This document shows, in pieces, positions 1 to 4,990 of a DNA stretch of 6,903 nt. The position numbers were made by a program, and so were the translations under genes. The notes below the pieces were generated by a model that was given only the letters and a program-made list of their open reading frames with translations, was not told the origin of the DNA and ran no database searches. Positions within the stretch are counted from its first letter, which is position 1, and the number at the start of each line of letters is the position of its first letter. This stretch comes from Campylobacterales bacterium (GTDB taxonomy: Bacteria > Campylobacterota_A > Desulfurellia > JAADFJ01): contig JALWSW010000091.1 of the NCBI GenBank assembly GCA_027080125.1, positions 1-6,903 of the forward strand, in the 5' to 3' direction.

Positions 1-133
1 GAAGTATCGCTTCGGCAAAAAGTCTGGCGTGTTTCATAGATTTTGCCTCAAAATGAGTAATGATGACCGTTCCTTCCCCCTCAAACATATTCTTCTTTCT
101 TTCCACCTTCATATCTTCTTGATGAATAATCAT
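1..133 (-). CDS. Cupin-domain protein, N-terminal part (cut by left edge)
   Basis: About 44 residues are visible, starting at the ATG read from 133 down to 131 and leaving the window at position 1 without a stop. The peptide begins MIIHQEDMKVERKKNMFEGE, continues with GTVIITHFEAKSMKHARLF and then AEAIL. This resembles the opening of small single-domain cupins, which often start 'MIIRxxDM...GGxGTVxxTHL...ARLFAxxTL' before the metal-binding histidines. Those histidines would lie beyond the edge and cannot be checked. The start is well supported: a strong Shine-Dalgarno run AGGGGG lies 8 nt upstream. It sits 53 bp downstream of the diguanylate cyclase on the same strand with no terminator-like hairpin between them, so co-transcription is likely. 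The cupin family is functionally very diverse, so no substrate or reaction can be inferred. I am fairly sure it is a gene and less sure of the family. Confidence 0.6.
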   Translation of the reverse strand, partial: MIIHQEDMKVERKKNMFEGEGTVIITHFEAKSMKHARLFAEAIL

Positions 134-141
134 ATTTTATA

Positions 142-147
142 CCCCCT
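142..147 (-). promoter_or_regulatory. Ribosome binding site of the cupin gene
   Basis: Read on the minus strand this is AGGGGG, 8 nt before the ATG at 133. It is one of the strongest Shine-Dalgarno sequences in the window and fixes the start of a gene that is otherwise only partly visible. Confidence 0.6.
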
Positions 148-186
148 GTAAAAAATTCGCTATATGATAAAAGATTTTTCTCTAGT

Positions 187-1104
187 TCATAATGCGGTGA
201 CTTTATTTCGTCCGTTTTTCTTTGATTGGTATAATGCCCGATCCATCCTCTCAAGTGCCTTAACGGGAATCTCATCTTGCTCGTCTTCTGCTTTGCATTC
301 GGTTACGCCAAATGAAGCGGTCACAGAAAATAGTTTTTCTTTTACTTGAAATTTAAGTTTTGATATGCAGTATCTGAATTTTTCCGCGAGTATCATAGCT
401 TGTTCCCTGTTTGTTGCCGGACATATAACAATCATCTCCTCGCCTCCGTATCTGACGGCTGTGTCGGAGGAGCGTGAAGAATCTCTAAGCAATTCCGCTA
501 TGTTTGATAGCACAATATCTCCTGATATGTGACCGTATGTATCGTTTACATTTTTAAATCTATCAATATCGGCAATCATAACCGATAGTGGTATGCTGTA
601 TCGTTTGAGTCTGTAAAACTCTCTTTTTAAAACCATATTCATAAACCGCCTGTTCAGAAGTCCCGTTAGAGGATCTTTGAATATCATATCTGCAATATTA
701 TTTAAAATTTTTTCATCGCCTTTGAGTCTCTCTTTTGTTTGATTTAATTTGGAAAGATATTGAATTGTTTCATTCGACAGCTCGCTGAGCTTTTTGCTTG
801 TTTTGATTTTGTTGCTGTATTGTGATGTAGCCGAGAGTAATTGTTTAACCTTTTCGGAAATGCTGCTGTGAACCTTTGATAAATCTTCAGATCTTTTGGT
901 TTCAAGGGTTTTTTGCTGATTTTCTACAAAAAGCCCCGAATCAAACATTTCAAGGTCTTTATCCTTAAATCCGAGTTTTTTTGCTATCTTTTTGAATAAT
1001 GTTTTGTAGGTTGTCGGAACGAGTCTTTTTTTGTGCTCTTGCGCAAATTTATATACTTCGGAACTGATATTTTTTACGGCTATATCAATATCAAGTTTGT
1101 TCAT
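187..1104 (-). CDS. Diguanylate cyclase (GGDEF domain)
   Basis: This 305-residue protein should condense two GTP into the second messenger c-di-GMP. The GGDEF domain covers about residues 140-305. It opens with DPLTGLLNRRF (144-154), the usual first motif. It carries the metal-binding segment DIDRFKNVNDTYGH (179-192), with D179 and N187 at the expected metal and guanine positions, and D196 in GHISGD. The active-site loop is GGEEM (220-224), a conservative change from GGEEF. An RxxD inhibitory site (R211-D214) lies exactly five residues before the GGEEM, so product feedback inhibition is likely. Residues 1-140 are hydrophilic and helical, with no membrane segment or recognisable PAS, GAF or receiver domain. 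The stretch at about 105-140 looks like a coiled-coil stalk. The protein is therefore probably cytoplasmic and its input signal is unknown. No in-frame ATG, GTG or TTG lies between this start and an upstream stop, so ATG 1104 is chosen despite a weak, distant ribosome binding site. The cupin gene follows. Confidence 0.95.
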   Translation of the reverse strand: MNKLDIDIAVKNISSEVYKFAQEHKKRLVPTTYKTLFKKIAKKLGFKDKDLEMFDSGLFVENQQKTLETKRSEDLSKVHSSISEKVKQLLSATSQYSNKIKTSKKLSELSNETIQYLSKLNQTKERLKGDEKILNNIADMIFKDPLTGLLNRRFMNMVLKREFYRLKRYSIPLSVMIADIDRFKNVNDTYGHISGDIVLSNIAELLRDSSRSSDTAVRYGGEEMIVICPATNREQAMILAEKFRYCISKLKFQVKEKLFSVTASFGVTECKAEDEQDEIPVKALERMDRALYQSKKNGRNKVTAL

Positions 1105-1132
1105 TTGTTTGATCGTGCCTTTGTAAAAGCAT
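1091..1132 (-). other. Possible 13-codon leader ORF overlapping the cyclase start
   Basis: Read on the minus strand, an AAAGGGGG run (1138-1145) stands 5 nt before an ATG at 1132. That ATG opens a frame encoding MLLQRHDQTNEQT and stopping with TGA at 1093-1091. The frame is shifted relative to the cyclase and overlaps its first 14 nt. The cyclase ATG at 1104 has only AAAGG with a 13-nt spacer, which is too long for efficient initiation. I infer that ribosomes ending at the TGA may re-initiate at 1104. The peptide matches nothing I recognise and could be a chance frame. Confidence 0.3.
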
Positions 1133-1188
1133 CTTGACCCCCTTTATTTTGTATATTGTCTTTGCCCCCGCTTTTATTTCAACGCAAA

Positions 1189-1216
1189 AGTATATATGCT
1201 GTGGCTCTTTTGTAAA
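1189..1216 (-). promoter_or_regulatory. Sigma70-like promoter for the diguanylate cyclase
   Basis: On the minus strand TTTACA (1216-1211, five of six consensus bases) is separated by 16 nt from TATACT (1194-1189, five of six). This is the best promoter match in the window. Transcription would start near 1182 and give a leader of about 78 nt, containing the G-rich run and the small leader ORF, before the cyclase ATG. Assignment is by eye. Confidence 0.45.
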
Positions 1217-1270
1217 TATTAAATTTGATGAAAATGGATTTGCTATTAAATCTATAAAATAGTGATAGCT

Positions 1271-1301
1271 TTGATTGCGCCAAATATTATAAATTTATAA
1301 G
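1271..1301 (+). promoter_or_regulatory. Weak promoter candidate for lrgA
   Basis: TTGATT (1271-1276) and TATAAG (1296-1301) could serve as -35 and -10 boxes. The 19-nt spacer is longer than ideal, and alternatives such as TATTAT at 1285 cannot be excluded in this AT-rich stretch. A perfect palindrome lies inside the spacer and the -10 box, where a bound repressor would block polymerase. Confidence 0.25.
1287..1300. promoter_or_regulatory. Perfect 14-bp palindrome, candidate operator of lrgAB
   Basis: The sequence TTATAAATTTATAA equals its own reverse complement. It sits 44 bp upstream of the lrgA start and overlaps the only plausible -10 region. It agrees with the palindrome next to the rrf2 promoter at 11 of 14 positions around a shared AAATTT centre. 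That suggests one regulator for both, probably the Rrf2 protein encoded just downstream of lrgB. AT-rich DNA yields such palindromes by chance fairly easily, so this is a hypothesis. Confidence 0.35.
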
Positions 1302-1344
1302 ACTTTCCGTTGAAAAAATCATTTTTGATGCTATAAAAAAAATT

Positions 1345-1692
1345 ATGATTAAGGGATTTTTAATAATTTTCACACTACTTTTTTTGGGTGATTCGATTAG
1401 TAATCTTTTTAGCATCCCGATACCCGGAAATGTTATAGGTATGATTCTTATGACCGTTGCCCTAAAATATAAAATTGTCAAGCTTGAGGATATAAAACCG
1501 GTTTCAGATGTTCTGGTTAATAATCTTGCATTCTTTTTTATCCCGCCCGGTGTTGGGGTGATGGTATATTACAACCTTATAAAAAACGAGTTTATCCCGA
1601 TAGTTGCGGCATGGTTTTTAAGCACGCTTCTGGTGTTTACTGTTGTCGGCAAACTTCAAGACAAATTGAGCAGGAAAAATGGGAATAATTAG
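1345..1692 (+). CDS. lrgA: LrgA/CidA-family holin-like membrane protein
   Basis: This 115-residue integral membrane protein has about four hydrophobic segments (roughly 4-22, 28-43, 58-77 and 82-103). The family hallmarks are present: the IPIPGNVIGM motif at 24-33, the basic/acidic linker KIVKLEDI at 43-50, and FFIPPGVGVM at 64-73. The length is normal for the family. In Staphylococcus LrgA/CidA proteins act as antiholin- or holin-like factors controlling murein hydrolases and lysis; related LrgAB pairs in Bacillus and Streptococcus import pyruvate. Which role applies here cannot be told from sequence. ATG 1345 matches the usual family N-terminus and no other standard start codon exists in frame after the upstream stop at 1255. 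No Shine-Dalgarno is evident before it, only an A-rich run. Its end overlaps lrgB by 14 bp, typical of the two-gene operon. Confidence 0.9.
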   Translation: MIKGFLIIFTLLFLGDSISNLFSIPIPGNVIGMILMTVALKYKIVKLEDIKPVSDVLVNNLAFFFIPPGVGVMVYYNLIKNEFIPIVAAWFLSTLLVFTVVGKLQDKLSRKNGNN

Positions 1693-2377
1693 CGATCCGA
1701 TCTTCTCAATTGCAATAACCTTTTTTGTATATTTTCTTGCTCAAAAAATATATCGCAGGTATAATTTTATGCTGTTTAATCCTATTTTACTTTCCATAGT
1801 TGCAATAATAGTTCTGCTTAAGACCGTAGGTATTGATTTTCAAACATATAATAAAGGCGGAAGATTTATCAGTTTTTTTCTGGGTCCATCGGTTATAGCG
1901 CTTGGCGTTCCTCTCTATGTTCGTTTTGAGGAGATAAGAAAAAAAGGGGGATTGTCGATAATAGTGTCTATTGCAATAGGAAGTGTCGTGGGAATATTAT
2001 CTGCTGCGCTAACGGCAAAGCTTCTTGGAGCTTCAAAATCGGTGGTGGCTTCAATTGCGCCAAAATCGGTTACCACTCCGATTGCTATGGGTATAACGGA
2101 AAAGATAGGTGGTATTCCCTCGCTGACCGCGGCAATTGTTGTTGCAACTGGTATTCTGGGAGCAGTGATAGGACCGGCATTTTTAAGATTTATTGGTGTT
2201 AAAAGCAAAGTGGCATTTGGACTTGCAATGGGAAGCGCTTCTCATGGAATAGGCACTGCCAGAGCTTTTCAGGAAGGTGAGTTGGAAGGAGCTGTCAGCT
2301 CTCTTGCGATCGGTTTGAACGGGATAGCAACGGCAATCATCACGCCCCTTCTGTTTTATCTAATCTATAAGCTGTAA
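1679..2377 (+). CDS. lrgB: LrgB/CidB-family membrane protein
   Basis: This 232-residue polytopic inner-membrane protein is the standard partner of LrgA. Family motifs visible in order are FLGPSVIALGVPLY (67-80), SIAPKSVTTPIAM (125-137) and GSASHGIGTARA (185-196). These glycine- and proline-rich segments are typical of the family and compatible with a transport-like fold. Several hydrophobic helices run from residue 8 to the C-terminus, and the length is typical. In characterised systems LrgA and LrgB act together in control of cell lysis or as a pyruvate/overflow-metabolite transporter. The start overlaps the end of lrgA by 14 bp in another frame, with AGGA just upstream, so translation is probably coupled. 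The gene ends 13 bp from the convergent rrf2 gene. Confidence 0.95.
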   Translation: MGIISDPIFSIAITFFVYFLAQKIYRRYNFMLFNPILLSIVAIIVLLKTVGIDFQTYNKGGRFISFFLGPSVIALGVPLYVRFEEIRKKGGLSIIVSIAIGSVVGILSAALTAKLLGASKSVVASIAPKSVTTPIAMGITEKIGGIPSLTAAIVVATGILGAVIGPAFLRFIGVKSKVAFGLAMGSASHGIGTARAFQEGELEGAVSSLAIGLNGIATAIITPLLFYLIYKL

Positions 2378-2379
2378 TC

Positions 2380-2410
2380 AATAAAACCGATTATATATAA
2401 TATTCATCGG
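2380..2410 (-). terminator. Weak hairpin plus T-run ending the rrf2 transcript
   Basis: Read on the minus strand, CCGAT (2410-2406) and ATCGG (2391-2387) can pair as a 5-bp stem with a 14-nt AT-rich loop, followed at once by TTTTATT. The stem overlaps the rrf2 stop codon. It is short, so intrinsic termination would be inefficient. On the plus strand there is no T-run after the stem, so it is less likely to end the lrgAB transcript. Confidence 0.3.
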
Positions 2411-2783
2411 AAACGGTCATTCTTTTTAATTTATCGAGATTTATTGATTTTAATGTATTGACAATTGCCGATTTTAGTTTGCTATAGACGTATGTTGTTT
2501 TCTGATTAGAATTTTCAAAGCTGATATTTCCCTCCAATATGTTAAAAAGCTCAAGAGCTGTTATCGCGGACGGATTGATCTTTAGCATATAGCCGCCTCC
2601 TGCTCCGGCTTTTGATTCGATGATGCCGGAGTTTTTCAGCAATTTCATTACAATTTCAAGATATTTATACGGGATATTTTCATTTTCCGCTATCTCTTTT
2701 TTTGATACTGCCCTGACCTTATAATATGATGCCAGATAGATGGCTGCTATCAATCCGAACTCAAACCGTTTTGATATTCTCAT
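2391..2783 (-). CDS. Rrf2-family transcriptional regulator without iron-sulfur cysteines
   Basis: This 130-residue DNA-binding protein has the standard Rrf2 layout. The N-terminus is MRISKRFEFGLIAAIYLA. A winged helix-turn-helix follows at about 26-68, with the recognition region IAENENIPYKYLEIVMKLL and the wing KAGAGGGYML (58-67), the family's GGGY signature. A C-terminal dimerisation helix runs at about 96-115. Iron-sulfur members such as IscR, NsrR and RirA carry three cysteines between the wing and that helix. Here the region SFENSNQKTTYVYS has none, and the whole protein contains no cysteine. It therefore resembles the cluster-free branch (CymR-like), and its ligand, if any, is unknown. 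The gene converges with lrgB, diverges from waaA, and a near-palindrome lies beside its -10 box, suggesting autoregulation. No clear Shine-Dalgarno precedes the ATG. Confidence 0.93.
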   Translation of the reverse strand: MRISKRFEFGLIAAIYLASYYKVRAVSKKEIAENENIPYKYLEIVMKLLKNSGIIESKAGAGGGYMLKINPSAITALELFNILEGNISFENSNQKTTYVYSKLKSAIVNTLKSINLDKLKRMTVSDEYYI

Positions 2784-2805
2784 AATCTAAATTGTATCAA
2801 GAAAC

Positions 2806-2811
2806 ATTATA
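2806..2811 (-). promoter_or_regulatory. Consensus -10 box of the rrf2 promoter
   Basis: On the minus strand these bases read TATAAT, a perfect -10 box, ending 22 nt before the rrf2 ATG. At 17 nt upstream the bases GATTAA make a very poor -35 box, and no extended -10 TG is present, so the promoter may be weak or need an activator. The palindrome at 2812-2827 fills the -10/-35 spacer. Confidence 0.4.
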
Positions 2812-2827
2812 TTTACAAATTTGCAAA
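2812..2827. promoter_or_regulatory. 16-bp near-perfect palindrome, candidate Rrf2 operator
   Basis: TTTACAAATTTGCAAA is an inverted repeat with 7 of 8 half-site positions matching around an AAATTT centre. It lies in the spacer of the rrf2 promoter and overlaps the upstream part of the likely waaA promoter. A bound dimer could thus repress rrf2 and also affect the LPS operon. Palindromes next to rrf2-family genes are commonly autoregulatory; that this one is bound by the encoded protein is inference. Confidence 0.45.
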
Positions 2828-2848
2828 CTTAATCCAATCTGGTAACAT
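2821..2848 (+). promoter_or_regulatory. Promoter candidate for the waaA-lpxL-msbA-waaF operon
   Basis: TTGCAA (2821-2826, four of six) and TAACAT (2843-2848, four of six) are separated by 16 nt. Transcription would begin near 2855, leaving almost no leader for an ATG at 2856 but an 18-20 nt leader with an AAGGA box for the ATG at 2874. Only 72 bp separate rrf2 from waaA, so the operon promoter must lie here unless expression comes from elsewhere. Confidence 0.3.
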
Positions 2849-2855
2849 TTCTGCC

Positions 2856-4088
2856 ATGAAGGAAAAAATTGTTATGCTAATTTATAATCTGCTTTTGCTG
2901 ATTTTATCTTTTCTGATTCTGCCGCTATTTTTCGTAAATCAGATAAGACACAAAAAGAATCCCCTGGTTCATTTTGGCAAAGGGCTTAAGATTTCAAAAG
3001 AGCCCGGCAAGCCGATTTGGATTCATGCGGTTTCGGTTGGCGAGGTGCATCTGCTAAAGCCGCTGGTTGAACTTTTGCTCAAAAAAGGCAACAGAATTGT
3101 AATTTCGACTGTGACTGAAACGGGAAACGGCGCCGCAAGGCGTCTTTTTGGTGATTCTGTGGATATTATCTATTTTCCGATAGATTATTTTTGGGTTGTT
3201 AAAAGTTATATCAATAGAATTAATCCCAAACTTGTTTTACTTGTTGAAACGGAGATTTGGCCTAATTTTTTATATCAGATACATTCAAAAAATATTCCGG
3301 TTGTTTTAATAAACGGGCGTATATCAATACGCTCGTCGCTTTGGTATAAACGTTTTTCATTCTTTTTTAAGCCTTTGATAAATAAGTTTAATCTTATATG
3401 CGTTCAGAATGAAGAGGAGAAAAAACATTTCTCCGAATATGCGGATAGCTCGAAAATTTATGTAACCGGCAACATAAAATATTCTAATATAATGAAATCG
3501 AAATGCAAAATTGCCAAGCCGGAAAACAAGATTGTTTTGATAGCGGGCAGCACGCACGAAAATGAGGAGGAGATGATCTTTAGTGTGTATAAAAAAATAA
3601 GCAGAAAGAAAGATGTTTTTTTGATTGTTGCGCCTCGTCACATAGAACGGGTAGAAGATGTTGCTAAGTTGGCAAAAAGATTCGATATATCGACAGGCTT
3701 TCTGTCTTGCTTCAGGAGTTACGATTTCGATGCGCTTATTGTGGATACTATAGGCGATTTGTCGTCACTTTACGGTATTGCTGATATTGCCTTTATCGGA
3801 GGAAGTATGATAAAAAGAGGAGGACATAATCCGCTTGAGGCATGTTTATATTCGATTCCTGTTGTAACCGGCAGTTATTATTTTAATTTCAATGAGATTG
3901 TCGGTGAACTCAAAGATAATAAAGCAATTATGATAGCTGAAAATGAAGCGGATCTTGCCGATAAAATTGTTGATTTGATAACCGATGAGATCAGGAGAAA
4001 AGAGATGGGCAGGGCTGGTTTTGAGGTGCTAAGAGGTCATCTTGACAATCTTGGTAAAACTATTAATCTCATAGCAGATTATTTATGA
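2856..4088 (+). CDS. waaA: 3-deoxy-D-manno-octulosonic acid (Kdo) transferase
   Basis: WaaA (KdtA, glycosyltransferase family 30) transfers Kdo from CMP-Kdo to the tetra-acylated lipid A precursor on the cytoplasmic face of the inner membrane. The longest frame has 410 residues, near the family norm. A hydrophobic anchor spans about 7-28. The N-terminal domain holds HAVSVGEV (57-64), whose E63 is the expected catalytic base, then STVTETG (84-90) and VETEIWPN (130-137). The C-terminal GT-B half has VTGNIKY (203-209), GSTHENEEE (231-239), APRH (259-262) and GGHNPLEA (322-329), the donor-binding region. The number of Kdo residues added cannot be read from sequence. The longest frame is given, but ATG 2874 may be the true start: it has an AAGGA box and its product begins MLIYNLLL, like known WaaA N-termini. 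The end overlaps the next gene by ATGA, so translation is coupled. Confidence 0.96.
   Translation: MKEKIVMLIYNLLLLILSFLILPLFFVNQIRHKKNPLVHFGKGLKISKEPGKPIWIHAVSVGEVHLLKPLVELLLKKGNRIVISTVTETGNGAARRLFGDSVDIIYFPIDYFWVVKSYINRINPKLVLLVETEIWPNFLYQIHSKNIPVVLINGRISIRSSLWYKRFSFFFKPLINKFNLICVQNEEEKKHFSEYADSSKIYVTGNIKYSNIMKSKCKIAKPENKIVLIAGSTHENEEEMIFSVYKKISRKKDVFLIVAPRHIERVEDVAKLAKRFDISTGFLSCFRSYDFDALIVDTIGDLSSLYGIADIAFIGGSMIKRGGHNPLEACLYSIPVVTGSYYFNFNEIVGELKDNKAIMIAENEADLADKIVDLITDEIRRKEMGRAGFEVLRGHLDNLGKTINLIADYL
2859..2863 (+). promoter_or_regulatory. Possible ribosome binding site for a waaA start at 2874
   Basis: AAGGA ends 10 nt before the in-frame ATG at 2874. The first ATG, at 2856, has no Shine-Dalgarno in front of it. 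This makes codon 7 of the longest frame a serious candidate for the true start. Confidence 0.4.
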
Positions 4089-4984
4089 GATATATAAAAC
4101 CTAACCTTCTGTTTCTATTTTTGCCGTTGGCTTTTATGCCGGATTTTGCAATAGAGCTTGCCGGTTCTTTTTTTGGAACAATCGGGTATCTGATGATAAA
4201 AGGCAGGCGAAAAACTGCTATCCTCAATGCTTCATTTATCATACGCGATAAATTCAACAAAAAAACAGCAAAAAAGATAGCAAGAAAAAGTTTCAAGAAT
4301 TTTGTCGCAAACACTATGTATGCTATCAAATTTTATTTTCGCTCAGAGGATTATCTGAAAAAACATATTAAAATCGAAAATAATACTTACAAACTTTCAG
4401 ATCTGGATGGTGGAATTGCGGTTTTCAGTCATCTGGGAAACTGGGAATTGATACCTCAGATTGCCTGCTATATGCATCTCAAGGGCTCGGCAATATACAG
4501 GCCTATAGACAGTCCGTTAGCCGACAAGCTCATAAAAATTATAAGAAAAAAAGGTAAAATTGCATTGATACCAAAAAAAGGTGCAGTATTAAAATCGATG
4601 GCGTTATTAAGAGAAGGCTATTTTGTGGGTATAGACGGAGACCAAAACGTATCGAGAAACGAAGGCATTGAGTCTGATTTTCTCGGCTTAAAGACGTATA
4701 CATCTAAGTTGCCGGCTTTGCTTGCCATCAGAAGCCGAAAGAAAATCTATCCCATATTTTTAATATCAGAACGACCCGGACACTATAGGTTTATAGTGGA
4801 ACAAGAGATTGTTGCTCCCGAGAATTTAAGTAACGATTTGGCAATAAGAGAAATTACCGAAAAGATTAATCGGATAATCGGAGAATATGTTGCAAAATAT
4901 CCTGATCAATGGCTTTTGATGCACAGGCGTTGGAAAAACAGAGAGAATGAACTCAAGTCTGTTTTCAGGAAGCTGAGCCGTTGA
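4085..4984 (+). CDS. lpxL: Lipid A biosynthesis late acyltransferase (LpxL/HtrB family)
   Basis: This 299-residue enzyme should transfer a fatty acyl chain, normally from acyl-ACP, to a hydroxyacyl group of Kdo-lipid A at the inner membrane. An N-terminal hydrophobic segment (about 7-37) anchors it. The catalytic HX4E motif is H116-LGNW-E121. Further family motifs are YRPIDSPLADKLI (138-150), GIDGDQNVSRNEG (182-194), TSKLPALLAIRSRKKIYP (206-223) and the C-terminal YPDQWLLMHRRWKNR (272-286), all characteristic of LpxL/LpxM-type acyltransferases. The length is close to the usual 290-310. The start overlaps the waaA stop as ATGA, and msbA begins 6 bp after its stop, so it lies mid-operon. Only one late acyltransferase is seen here. 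Whether it acts as LpxL or LpxM, and its chain-length preference, cannot be decided from sequence; the symbol is by family and by position next to waaA. Confidence 0.93.
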   Translation: MRYIKPNLLFLFLPLAFMPDFAIELAGSFFGTIGYLMIKGRRKTAILNASFIIRDKFNKKTAKKIARKSFKNFVANTMYAIKFYFRSEDYLKKHIKIENNTYKLSDLDGGIAVFSHLGNWELIPQIACYMHLKGSAIYRPIDSPLADKLIKIIRKKGKIALIPKKGAVLKSMALLREGYFVGIDGDQNVSRNEGIESDFLGLKTYTSKLPALLAIRSRKKIYPIFLISERPGHYRFIVEQEIVAPENLSNDLAIREITEKINRIIGEYVAKYPDQWLLMHRRWKNRENELKSVFRKLSR

Positions 4985-4990
4985 GATAAG

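Noticed and set aside
134..186. Terminator between the cyclase and cupin genes
   Set aside because: No inverted repeat of useful length precedes a T-run on the minus strand. The segment looks like a plain intercistronic spacer with a ribosome binding site.
164..349. 61-residue plus-strand open frame under the 3' end of the cyclase
   Set aside because: It is antisense to the conserved C-terminal GGDEF region, serine/phenylalanine-rich with no recognisable motif, and has no ribosome binding site. It is a shadow of the real gene.
1105..1182. Possible c-di-GMP riboswitch in the cyclase leader
   Set aside because: The leader has two G-runs, but I could not fold the paired-stem and tetraloop architecture of GEMM-I or GEMM-II. 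The AT-rich rest lacks stable stems and no terminator hairpin precedes the gene.
1209..1226. TTTACAAA (minus strand) in the cyclase promoter as a third Rrf2 site
   Set aside because: It matches one half-site of the 2812-2827 palindrome exactly, but the second half is missing and the AAATTT nearby is wrongly spaced. In AT-rich DNA this is not enough.
2378..2400. TTATATATAA repeat as a structural or origin-like element
   Set aside because: It is a 10-bp AT palindrome at the end of rrf2. It is too short and too common in such DNA, and there are no DnaA-box-like repeats nearby.
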